45,366 nt of DNA, taken from an uncultured Elioraea sp. (GTDB lineage Bacteria; Pseudomonadota; Alphaproteobacteria; Acetobacterales; Acetobacteraceae). The position numbers were made by a program, and so were the translations under genes. The notes below the pieces were generated by a model, which was not told the DNA's origin, did no database searches, and was given only the letters and a program-made list of their open reading frames with translations. Location: positions 1 through 45,366 of the forward strand of contig CALFVI010000059.1 in NCBI GenBank assembly GCA_937928775.1. The letters run 5' to 3'. Positions 6,850-15,129 of this stretch are shown in pieces (position 1 is the stretch's first letter; every line of letters starts with the position of its first letter).

Positions 6850-9164
6850 ATGGCATTCAAGCGCAACGCGTGAAGCAGACTGGGCGCGACGCGCAGCGCG
6901 TGATCCGGCCCGACAAGGCTTGCCTGGTGAACTCCGGCGTCTGTTCGGTGCGCGGCGCGCGTTTGGGCGAACTCTCTCACTCGACCACCACGGGAAGCCA
7001 GCTGCAGAGGCTGACGAACCCGCAGGTCTGGCGCGGCGGCACGCTGCAGCCGACGAGCTGGGACGACGCCATCTCTCTGGTCGCCGAGGTCACCCAGCGC
7101 GTGGTCGAGCTGATGGGCGAGGATGGGCTGATCATCTCCTGCTCCGACCATGGTGGCGCCGGCGGCGGTTATGAGAACACCTGGGCCACGGGCAAGCTCT
7201 ATTTCCATTCGATGAAGGTGCGGAACATCCGCATCCACAACCGCCCCGCCCACAACAGCGAGGTGCACGGCTCGCGCGACATGGGGGTGGGTGAGCTCAA
7301 CAACGGCTACGAGGATGCGGAGCTCGCCGACACGATCATGGTGGTCGGCGCCAACCCGCTGGAAACCCAGACCAACGACTTCTTCAACCACTGGGTGCCG
7401 AACCTGCGCGGCACATCGCTGGAGCTGAAGCGCCGCGAACTGCCGAACGAGGCGCACGCTCCCGGCCGGATCATCATCGTCGATCCGCGCCGCACCAGCA
7501 CGGTTTCGGCCTGCGAGGCGGAAGCGGGCAAGGAGGGCGTGCGCCATCTCGCGATCAACTCCGGCACCGATCTTGCGCTGTTCAACGCCCTGTTCACCGA
7601 GATCGTCGAACGAGGTTGGGTCGACCGCGCGTTCATCGCCGCCTCCACCACCGGCTTCGACGAAGCGGTGCGGGCGAACCGGATGAGCATCGAGGAAGCG
7701 GCCCGCATCACCGGCCTCAAGCCGGAACACATCCGCAAGGCGGCAGCCTGGATCGCCGAACCGAAACAGGGTGGCGCGCGGCGACGGACGATGTTCGCCT
7801 CCGAGAAGGGCCTGATCTTGGGCAACGACAACTCCCGCACCAACCAGGCTCTGGTGAACATCGCACTGGCCACTGGCAACATCGGCCGCCCTGGCGGCGG
7901 CTGCGTGCGCCTCGGCGGCCACCAGGAGGGCTACTCCCGCCCCTCAGACGCGCATGTCGGCCGCCCAGCCGCCTCTGTCGACCAGCTGTTGATCCGCGGC
8001 CAGGGCGGCATCCACCACGTCTGGGGCTGCGACCACTTCAAGACCACGCTGAATGCCGCCGAGTTCAAGCGGGTCTATAAGCGGCGCACCGACATAGTGA
8101 AGGAGGCCAGGACCCGCGTGCTGGCTGGGGATCGCAAGGCGCTGGTCGACGAGATCATGCGCGCAATCCGCCAGGGCGGCCTGTTCTCGGTCGATGTCGA
8201 CATCGTGCCGTCGCAGATCGGCGCCTGCAGCCATGTCGTTCTGCCCGCCGCCACCTCGGGCGAGATGACTCTCACCTCGATGAACGGCGAACGGCGGATG
8301 CGACTGACCGAACGGTACATGGACCCGCCGGGCGAGGCGCTGCCCGACTGCCTGATCGTCGCCAAGCTGGCCCAGGCGCTCGAGCGCACATGGCGGGCCG
8401 CCGGCCGCCCCGACATCGCCGATCGCTTCAAGGGCTACGACTGAAAGACCGAGGAGGACGCCGTCAACGACGGCTACCGCAAGCACGCGAAGGGCGGCGA
8501 GTTCGTCACCTACGAGCGGTTGCGCGCGATGGGCACGAACGGCTTCCAGGAACCGGCCGTCGGCTACGAGGGCGGCGGCGGCCAGGGTGGGCGTGGCACG
8601 CTGCCGGCCGGGGCCGCGGCCCCGCAAGGGCGGATCGTCGGCACCAAGCGCCTCTCCGCCGACGGCAAGTTCGGCCGCCCAGCGGCAAGGCCCTATTCGC
8701 GCAAACGCAGTGGCGCGGACTGCAGGCGCCAGGCAAGGAAGCGGAGAAGAACCGCGATCCATTGCTGGTCAACAAACGGACGCTCCAACCAGGTCTGGCA
8801 GTCCGCCTTCCTCGACCAGGCCAACCCGTTCCTGCGCGACCGCTTCCCGCTGCCCTTTATCGAGATGAACCCGGCTGACATGGCGGAGCTCGGCGTCATC
8901 CAGGGCGACCTCGTCGAGGTCTTCAACGAGCACGGCTCAACCCAGGCCGTCGCCTGGCCCTTGGACACGGCGAAGCGAAAGGAGACCTTCATGCTGTTCG
9001 GCTTCCCCACCGGCCAGCAGGGCAACGTGGTGGGCCCCGGCGTGAACGAGCTGAGAATGCCCAACTCCAAGCAGACCTGGGCGAACATCCGCAAACTGGC
9101 CGACGCGCCGGAGGCGGTACGTCACATCACGTTCAAGTCGCCGCATTGCACACCGCCGGCCTGA
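6850..9164 (+). pseudogene. aioA: arsenite oxidase large (molybdopterin) subunit, multiply disrupted
   Basis: This would be the molybdenum catalytic subunit of arsenite oxidase. It keeps the right place, 20 bases after aioB, with ribosome site GGGAGGAAA and a start MAFKR at 6850. After seven codons it hits TGA (6871-6873), and homology resumes in another frame at 6870 at the VKQxGRD region, so roughly 80-90 codons are missing, including the cysteines that bind the Fe-S cluster. The long open part 6870-8444 preserves much of the molybdopterin domain. TGA at 8442-8444 stands where an expected Trp follows FKGYD, and reading continues in frame. A one-base loss near 8683 and a one-base gain near 8772 scramble about 30 codons. 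The tail to 9164 is then normal. Confidence 0.85.
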
Positions 9165-9188
9165 GCGTCGGCAGCGGCGTTCGCAGCA

Positions 9189-9215
9189 GGGCCGGTCCCC
9201 AACCGGGGCCGGCCC
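9189..9215 (+). terminator. terminator-like GC hairpin after aioA
   Basis: A stem of GGGCCGG, bulged T and CCCC (9189-9200) pairs with GGGG and CCGGCCC (9205-9215) across an AACC loop. It lies 25 bases after the aioA stop. There is no clear T-tract, so termination is inferred from stem strength and position only. Confidence 0.45.
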
Positions 9216-9218
9216 CTC

Positions 9219-10427
9219 GTGCATCTCCCCCTTGACGACGCGCTCGCCCTCGGGCGCGGTCGGGGCTTGGCGCTGAAAATCGGCAAGGGGGCGGCCGCCC
9301 CCCCCTTTATCGTGATGGACGTGATCGCGGCGGCGAATGCGCGCGCCGCCCGCGCCACCCCCTCAGACCCGCGGGTGATCCGCATGGAGGTGGGCCAGCC
9401 CTCCACCGGGGCGCCGCGCGTGGCGATCGAGGCCGCAATCGCCGCCATGCGCGCGGGCGACACGCTCGGCTACACGGAGACCTTCGGCATCTGGCCGCTG
9501 CGCGAGCGAATCGCGCAGCTTTATGCGGAGCGCTACGGGCTCGCTGTCAGCCCCTCCCGCATTGCCGTCACCGTCGGCGCCTCGGGCGCCTTCCCGCTCG
9601 CCTTCCTCGCCGCCTTCGACCCTGGCGACCGGGTGGCGCTCGCGTCGCCGTACTATCCGCCCTACGTGAACATCCTCGAGGCGCTGGGCCTTGTCCCGGT
9701 CCTGCTCGAAGCCGGCCCCGAGTCGCGCTTCCAGCCGACAGTGGCGATGCTGGAGCGGCTTGACCCCCCGCCCGAAGGCCTCATCGTCGCCTCGCCCTGC
9801 AATCCGGCCGGCACCATGCTGCATGCGGACGACCTCGCCGCCCTTGGCGCCTGGTGTGCGCAACGGGGCGTGCGGCTGATCTCGGACGAGATCTACCACG
9901 GCCTGACCTATGGCGAACCGGCTGCCACCGCCGCTGCCATACCGGGCGCCATCGTCATCAACTCCTTCTCCAAATACTGGTCGATGACCGGCTGGCGCGT
10001 GGGCTGGATGGTTCTGCCTCAGGACCTGGTGCGGCCGGTCGAGCGCATCGCCTCCAACCTCTTCATCTCCGCCCCCGCCGTCTCCCAGGTCGCGGCTCTC
10101 GCCGCCTTCGCGGCGACCGAGGAGCTCGAGTCGCACCGCGCCCGCTATGCGGCTAACCGGGCACTGCTGCTCGAGGCCCTGCCGCGGGCGGGACTGACGC
10201 GCTTCGCACCGGCCGAGGGCGCATTCTACCTCTACGCTGACATCGGCCACCTGACGAACGACAGCGCGGCCTTCTGCCGGCGCATGCTGGAGGAGATCGC
10301 GATCGCCGCCACCCCTGGGGTGGATTTCGACCGGGCGCGAGGCCAGCGCACCATCCGCTTCTCCTTTTGTGGCGCGACCGAGGACGTGGCCGAGGCGGCG
10401 GAGCGCCTCGTCCGCTGGCTCGGCTGA
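9219..10427 (+). CDS. class I/II PLP-dependent aminotransferase
   Basis: The product (402 residues from the GTG at 9219) is a fold-type I aminotransferase of the aspartate-aminotransferase superfamily. Visible signatures are a YTETFGIWPLRERIA block, the VGASGAFPLAF phosphate-binding turn, SPCNPAGTM, the aspartate of SDEIYHGL, and the PLP lysine at about residue 252 in SFSKYWSMTGWRVGW. The start is uncertain: an ATG at 9315 is available, but homologues usually carry several residues before the PFxVMDV segment, so the true start is probably upstream of it. No strong ribosome site is seen for either. Amino-acid specificity cannot be assigned. The gene converges on rne with only 16 bases between them. 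Confidence 0.86.
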   Translation: MHLPLDDALALGRGRGLALKIGKGAAAPPFIVMDVIAAANARAARATPSDPRVIRMEVGQPSTGAPRVAIEAAIAAMRAGDTLGYTETFGIWPLRERIAQLYAERYGLAVSPSRIAVTVGASGAFPLAFLAAFDPGDRVALASPYYPPYVNILEALGLVPVLLEAGPESRFQPTVAMLERLDPPPEGLIVASPCNPAGTMLHADDLAALGAWCAQRGVRLISDEIYHGLTYGEPAATAAAIPGAIVINSFSKYWSMTGWRVGWMVLPQDLVRPVERIASNLFISAPAVSQVAALAAFAATEELESHRARYAANRALLLEALPRAGLTRFAPAEGAFYLYADIGHLTNDSAAFCRRMLEEIAIAATPGVDFDRARGQRTIRFSFCGATEDVAEAAERLVRWLG

Positions 10428-10443
10428 AGGGGCGCAGGCCGCC

Positions 10444-13371
10444 TCAGCGCCGCCACCAGCCGCGCTTCTTCGGCACCTCGGCAATCACCTCGTCGACCAA
10501 GATTGGCTTGATCTCGGCTGAGGCGATTGGGCCTGGCGGCGGCGGTGGTTGGGCGACGTCGGGCTCGCGTGGGGGCAGCGGCTCCGCCACCGGTTCGGCC
10601 GCCCCGTTGCCGGCCGCCACCGGCGCGGAGGCGTCCGAGGCACCTGGCGCGCCCGCGGGCGGCTGCGAGGCAACAACGATCGGCTCCCCGTCCGGCGCGG
10701 TGGCGCCCGGCGCCGGCGCAGGCGGTGCCGACGCCCCTTCTTCGATCGCCTCGAACAGGTCGACGGTCGCTTCCGCGAACGGGTTGGCAGGGGTCGCTGC
10801 AACATAAGCCGGGTTCTGGAGCGGTGTGACCGGCTGACCCAGCCGGCCACGACCGCCGCGTCGGCGGCGACGCTGCCCGCGCGGGTCGGTCTCCGCCACG
10901 CTGCCCTCTGACGGCTCCTCTGCGGCGCCGACTGGCGAGGCCGCCATCGCCTCTGCCACCTCTGGCCTGGGTGGCGGCAAGGCGGTGAGATCAGGCTGGT
11001 CGCCGACGCCTGGCGGCGCCGTGCGCTGTGCCTCCTCGCGGCGACCGCCCCGACGGCGGCGGCGGCGGCGCCGTCGTCTCGGCTCGCGCTCACCCTCCGT
11101 TGTAGCGCGACCGGCTTCGGCTTCGCCGGAAGCCGAAACGGCCATCGCCTCCCCCTCCTCCTCGCTCTCAAGGTTGGCAGTGTCGGCCTCCTCCCCCCCA
11201 TCCTCGTCCTGCCCGGTCTCGTGCAGGGGCTCCGTCTCGAGGATGGGCGGCGGCAGGGGGGCCACAGGCTGGGCGGGCGGTGAGGCAAGGGCGGGCTTGG
11301 TGCGCTCGATCCGCACCGCCGGCGGGGCGAGGCTGTCGTCGGCGACAAACAGGACCTTCAGCCCGAAACTTTCCTCGAGCTGGGCAAGCCTGGCGCGCTT
11401 GTGATTGAGCAGGTAGAGAGCCACCGCCCCGGCGCAGCGGACTGAGATCTCCGCCGCCCGGCGCTTCGCCGCCTCCTCCTCGATGGCGCGCAGAACCGCG
11501 ACCGAACTGGATTCGACCGACCGCACGAGGCCCGTTCCGTTGCAGGTCGGGCAGGTGACGAAGGAGCTCTCGGTAAGAGACGGGCGAAGCCGCTGGCGGC
11601 TCATTTCGAGCAGGCCGAACGGCGAGATTCGCCCCACCTGGATGCGCGCCCGGTCCTGCTTCAGCGCCTCCTTCAGACGCCGTTCCACCGCCGCATTGTT
11701 GCGGCTGTTCTCCATGTCGATGAAGTCGATGACGATCAAGCCAGCGAGGTCGCGTAGCCGGATTTGACGCGCAATCTCGTCGGCCGCCTCGAGGTTGGTC
11801 TTAAGCGCAGTCTCCTCGATGTTGCGCTCGCGCGTCGCACGGCCGGAGTTGACGTCGATCGCAACCAACGCCTCTGTCTGGTCGATCACGATATAGCCGC
11901 CGGAGGGGAGCTCGACGCGCTTGTTGTGCATCGCATCGAGCTGCGCCTCCACGCCCGCGCGGGCGAACAGCGACACGCCGCCGTCGCGGTACAGCTGCAC
12001 TTTGCGCGCATGCGAGGGCATCAGCATGCGCATGAAGTCTTTCGCCGCGTTGTAAGCCTCCTCGCCGTCGACGATCACCTCGTCGATGTCGCGCGAATAG
12101 ACATCGCGGATGGCGCGCTTGATGAGGTTCGCCTCCTCGTAGATCAGCGCCGGCGCCACCGACTGCAGGGTCTTTTCGCGGATGTCGTCCCAGAGGCGGA
12201 GGAGATACTCGCAGTCGCGCTTGATCTCGGCCTTCGGGCGGTTGGCGCCGGCAGTGCGCACGATCAGCCCCATCCCGTCGGGGATTTCGAGCTCGTTCAT
12301 GATCTCGCGCAGGCGCTTGCGGTCGGCGGGCGAGGTGATTTTGCGGCTGATGCCCCCGCCGCGGGGCGTGTTCGGCATCAGCACGCAGTAGCGGCCGGCG
12401 AGAGAGAGGTAGGTCGTGAGGGCCGCGCCTTTGTTGCCCCGCTCCTCTTTCACCACCTGCACGAGCAGGATCTGGCGGCGCTTGATCACCTCCTGGATCT
12501 TATACTGGCGGAGGAAGCGGAGCGGGATGCGCCGGGGCCGATCCTCGTCCGCGCTGTCGTGGCCGTTGCCGCCGCCGATCGTTTCGGGCGCGAGCGGCTC
12601 CCCTGCGACGGTCTCGATCTCGCGCGCCGGAAGGTCTTCCGCGCCGGGGGCTGGGTGCTCCTTTTCCGCCGCTTCCACCCTCGTTGCGTCGCCGATCTCC
12701 GTTTTCGCCTCAGGGTCGGTGTCGGCGATTGGGGCGGGCGGGTCGGACTCGAGCAGCAGGCGGTCGGTCTGCATCCGCGCCGGCTGAGCGGAGGGTGGGC
12801 GCGAGTCGGGTGCGGCTTCCCCTGCCGGATCTGGCAGGGCTGGCGCATGCAGGGGGGGGGTTGCGGGCAGGGCCGCGACCTCGCGCCCCGCCGCCTCGGC
12901 TGGCTGCGAAGCGGCAGGCTCGTCGACGCTCGCGCTGGCGGGGCTGACGTCCTCGCCCTCCTGGGGCGAGTCTGCTGCCGGGGAAGGAAGGTCGAGCGCC
13001 TCGGCGGCTTCGCTGGCAGGGCCAGGTTGATCGGGTGGCAGGCCGGCCGCTTCTGCCTCCTCGCGCTCCGCTTCCGCGGCGGCTTCCTGGGCAGCGAGTT
13101 CGAGCAGGCGCTGCCGGTCGGCAACCGGGATCTGATAGTAGTCAGGGTGGATTTCGCTAAAGGCGAGGAATCCGTGCCTGTTGCCGCCAAAGTCGACGAA
13201 AGCGGCCTGGAGGGAAGGTTCTACGCGGACGACCTTGGCAAGATAGATGTTCCCTTTGAACGTTCTCTTGGTCGACGTCTCGACGTCGAATTCCTCAAGA
13301 CGGTTTCCGTCGAGCACGACCACCCGGGTTTCTTCCGGGTGGGTCGCATCGATGAGCATGCGCTTGGTCAT
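10444..13371 (-). CDS. rne: ribonuclease E/G, long alphaproteobacterial form
   Basis: The 975-residue protein is the endoribonuclease that initiates mRNA decay and processes stable RNA. It starts MTKRMLIDATHPEETR, the standard RNase E N-terminus. The S1 domain (from about residue 36) is split by an acidic, Pro/Ala-rich insert of roughly 190 residues, then resumes with the strand containing RRQILLVQVVKEERGNKG. The catalytic core includes the DNase I-like subdomain with LVAIDVNSGR and IVIDFIDM, and the zinc-link CPTCNGTG. The disordered C-terminal third contains arginine clusters, typical RNA-binding and scaffold segments, and ends KKRGWWRR. An ATG 34 codons upstream is open but adds no domain. 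A long leader precedes the gene and may allow autoregulation. Confidence 0.95.
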   Translation of the reverse strand: MTKRMLIDATHPEETRVVVLDGNRLEEFDVETSTKRTFKGNIYLAKVVRVEPSLQAAFVDFGGNRHGFLAFSEIHPDYYQIPVADRQRLLELAAQEAAAEAEREEAEAAGLPPDQPGPASEAAEALDLPSPAADSPQEGEDVSPASASVDEPAASQPAEAAGREVAALPATPPLHAPALPDPAGEAAPDSRPPSAQPARMQTDRLLLESDPPAPIADTDPEAKTEIGDATRVEAAEKEHPAPGAEDLPAREIETVAGEPLAPETIGGGNGHDSADEDRPRRIPLRFLRQYKIQEVIKRRQILLVQVVKEERGNKGAALTTYLSLAGRYCVLMPNTPRGGGISRKITSPADRKRLREIMNELEIPDGMGLIVRTAGANRPKAEIKRDCEYLLRLWDDIREKTLQSVAPALIYEEANLIKRAIRDVYSRDIDEVIVDGEEAYNAAKDFMRMLMPSHARKVQLYRDGGVSLFARAGVEAQLDAMHNKRVELPSGGYIVIDQTEALVAIDVNSGRATRERNIEETALKTNLEAADEIARQIRLRDLAGLIVIDFIDMENSRNNAAVERRLKEALKQDRARIQVGRISPFGLLEMSRQRLRPSLTESSFVTCPTCNGTGLVRSVESSSVAVLRAIEEEAAKRRAAEISVRCAGAVALYLLNHKRARLAQLEESFGLKVLFVADDSLAPPAVRIERTKPALASPPAQPVAPLPPPILETEPLHETGQDEDGGEEADTANLESEEEGEAMAVSASGEAEAGRATTEGEREPRRRRRRRRRRGGRREEAQRTAPPGVGDQPDLTALPPPRPEVAEAMAASPVGAAEEPSEGSVAETDPRGQRRRRRGGRGRLGQPVTPLQNPAYVAATPANPFAEATVDLFEAIEEGASAPPAPAPGATAPDGEPIVVASQPPAGAPGASDASAPVAAGNGAAEPVAEPLPPREPDVAQPPPPPGPIASAEIKPILVDEVIAEVPKKRGWWRR

Positions 13372-13862
13372 GAACGGGTGAACTCCGCGCCGCGCCGCGA
13401 CAATGGGCACGGCGGATGATGAGGGTTGTGCTGGCGCCACCGCTGCAGCGTGCAGCGTCGGACAAGGCCCCAAACCGTTGGGTCGTTGCGCTCATGCGCT
13501 CCCGAATCCGACGGGCGGAAGCCCCGCCCGGTGTCCTTTTGCCCGCCGCACGCCGGAGTGACAGGGTCTGCACGAAACGCGAATCCGCCCGCGGGCGGTC
13601 CGCAAGCGCTCGTCGCCTGATGTCGCGCCGCCGCCTCAGCTAGCCCCGACTTTGCGGAACAGAAGGCGGCGGGCAGCAGCGGTCTGCGTGGGCTTTCGTC
13701 ACAATGGCGCAAGAGGGCCAACACCACAAGGGCGAAGGGGCGGCGCCGACGCCGCACCTGTCGAGTGTTCATTTTTCCGGCGTGTTGCAGTGGTGCACTA
13801 GGGACGGCGATGGAATTTTGTCAATGTCGTAAGGTAGCCCTCTGATCTTGCAGGAAGGGGCG
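13372..13862. other. divergent intergenic region rne / amidase (rne leader)
   Basis: About 490 bases separate the divergent rne and amidase starts. The region must hold both promoters, but I could not fix either with confidence. On the rne side there is a perfect 7-bp stem (13512-13518 with 13524-13530, loop AAGCC) and a 14-base GC palindrome at 13585-13598. Both would fall in the rne 5' leader if transcription starts far upstream, a place where RNase E mRNAs often carry autoregulatory structure. No conserved short gene was recognised. Confidence 0.5.
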
Positions 13863-15095
13863 ATGGAAGAAGAGCCGACCAGGTGCGGCGTGCCGCTGCT
13901 CTCCCGGCGCGCGCTGCTGCTCGCCGGTGCAACCGGCCTTGCGCCGGGTGGCGCAGGCGCGACCGTGATCGCGAACGCTGCCCTCTGGCATGACGGCACG
14001 GCGAGCGTGTTCGCGCTGCGCATCCCTCCCGACACGCGCTTCGACCTCTTTCCCGTGCCCGACCCGCCGCGGCTGGTGCTCGACGTGCACCGCCCGCGGT
14101 GGGCCGCACCCTCCCCGCCGCCGCCGACCGGCCTGGTGCGCGGGGTTCGGACAGGTCTCAATCGGCCTGGCGTGACCCGGGTGGTGCTCGATCTTGTGCA
14201 GCCGGTTGCGGTGCGGAACGCCGTCTTCGATGCCGCGTCCAGCCGGCTCCTGCTCGTGCTTGAAGCTGCTCCGCTCGAGGTCTTCCTGGCCCAGGCCTTG
14301 CGCGGCCCGCTGATCGGCGGTCGCGCCACCCCCACCCTGCAGACCGCTGCCCTCGCCCGCCCCCTGCCCATACCCCCACACCCGCCGGCACGCCCCCCGC
14401 CCCAGGCGCCCCGCCCGCTCGTCGTGCTCGACCCCGGCCATGGCGGGCACGACCCCGGCGCGATTGGCGCCCGCGGCACCTTCGAGAAGCACATCGTGCT
14501 CGCTGCCGCCCGCGACCTGCGCGCCGCTCTGCTCGAGCGCCGGCGCTACCGGGTGGCGATGACGCGCGAGCGCGACGTCTTCGTCCCGCTCGCTGAGCGC
14601 GTCGCGCTCGCCCAGGCGCGAAGGGCCGATCTCTTCCTCTCCATCCACGCCGATGCCCTGGAGGACCGGTCAGTGCGCGGCGCCTCCGTCTACACTCTCG
14701 CTGCCGACGCCTCCGACCCGATCGCCGAGCGGCTGGCCGCCGCCCACAACCGCGGAGGGCGGCGGCGTACGAGAGCGGACGAGGCGGCGGCGCGCGCCCT
14801 GATCGCCCAGGTGCAGCGCGAGACGGGACGGCGGTCGGTGCAGCTCGCGCGACTCACCGTGCAGGCACTCGCCCGCGAGACCGTCCTTCTGCCACGGCCG
14901 CACCGCGAGGCCGGCTTCGTCGTGCTGAAGTCGCCCGACGTGCCCTCGCTGCTGATCGAGCTCGGTTTCCTCTCCAACCGCGAGGATGAGGCGCTGTTGC
15001 GCCGGGCGGACCATCGCCGTCGTCTCGCCAGGGCCATCGCCGAGGCGGTCGATCGCCACTTCGCCGCCTCTCCTTCGATCCAGCTCGCCGGCTGA
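13863..15095 (+). CDS. N-acetylmuramoyl-L-alanine amidase, AmiC type (AMIN + Amidase_3)
   Basis: This 410-residue periplasmic zinc amidase cleaves the lactyl-L-alanine bond of peptidoglycan during cell separation. A signal with a twin-arginine look (SRRALLLAGATG) leads into an AMIN targeting domain (about 40-145), a proline-rich linker, and an Amidase_3 catalytic domain. The zinc and catalytic residues are visible: His193 in DPGHGG, Glu208, His262 in SIHAD and Glu366 in LIELGFLSN. The ATG at 13863 is chosen because AGGAAGGGG precedes it at ideal spacing. A TTG five codons earlier is weaker. It heads an operon with PBP1A and prfB, which are 34 and 37 bases apart, and is divergent from rne. Confidence 0.93.
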   Translation: MEEEPTRCGVPLLSRRALLLAGATGLAPGGAGATVIANAALWHDGTASVFALRIPPDTRFDLFPVPDPPRLVLDVHRPRWAAPSPPPPTGLVRGVRTGLNRPGVTRVVLDLVQPVAVRNAVFDAASSRLLLVLEAAPLEVFLAQALRGPLIGGRATPTLQTAALARPLPIPPHPPARPPPQAPRPLVVLDPGHGGHDPGAIGARGTFEKHIVLAAARDLRAALLERRRYRVAMTRERDVFVPLAERVALAQARRADLFLSIHADALEDRSVRGASVYTLAADASDPIAERLAAAHNRGGRRRTRADEAAARALIAQVQRETGRRSVQLARLTVQALARETVLLPRPHREAGFVVLKSPDVPSLLIELGFLSNREDEALLRRADHRRRLARAIAEAVDRHFAASPSIQLAG

Positions 15096-15129
15096 CGCGC
15101 CCCCGCCTCGCTTGGCTTTTGCCTGACGA

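Noticed and set aside
13818-13846. TTGTCA...TCTGAT as promoter for the amidase gene
   Set aside because: The spacing is 17 bases but the -10 is poor, and transcription would start inside the ribosome site.
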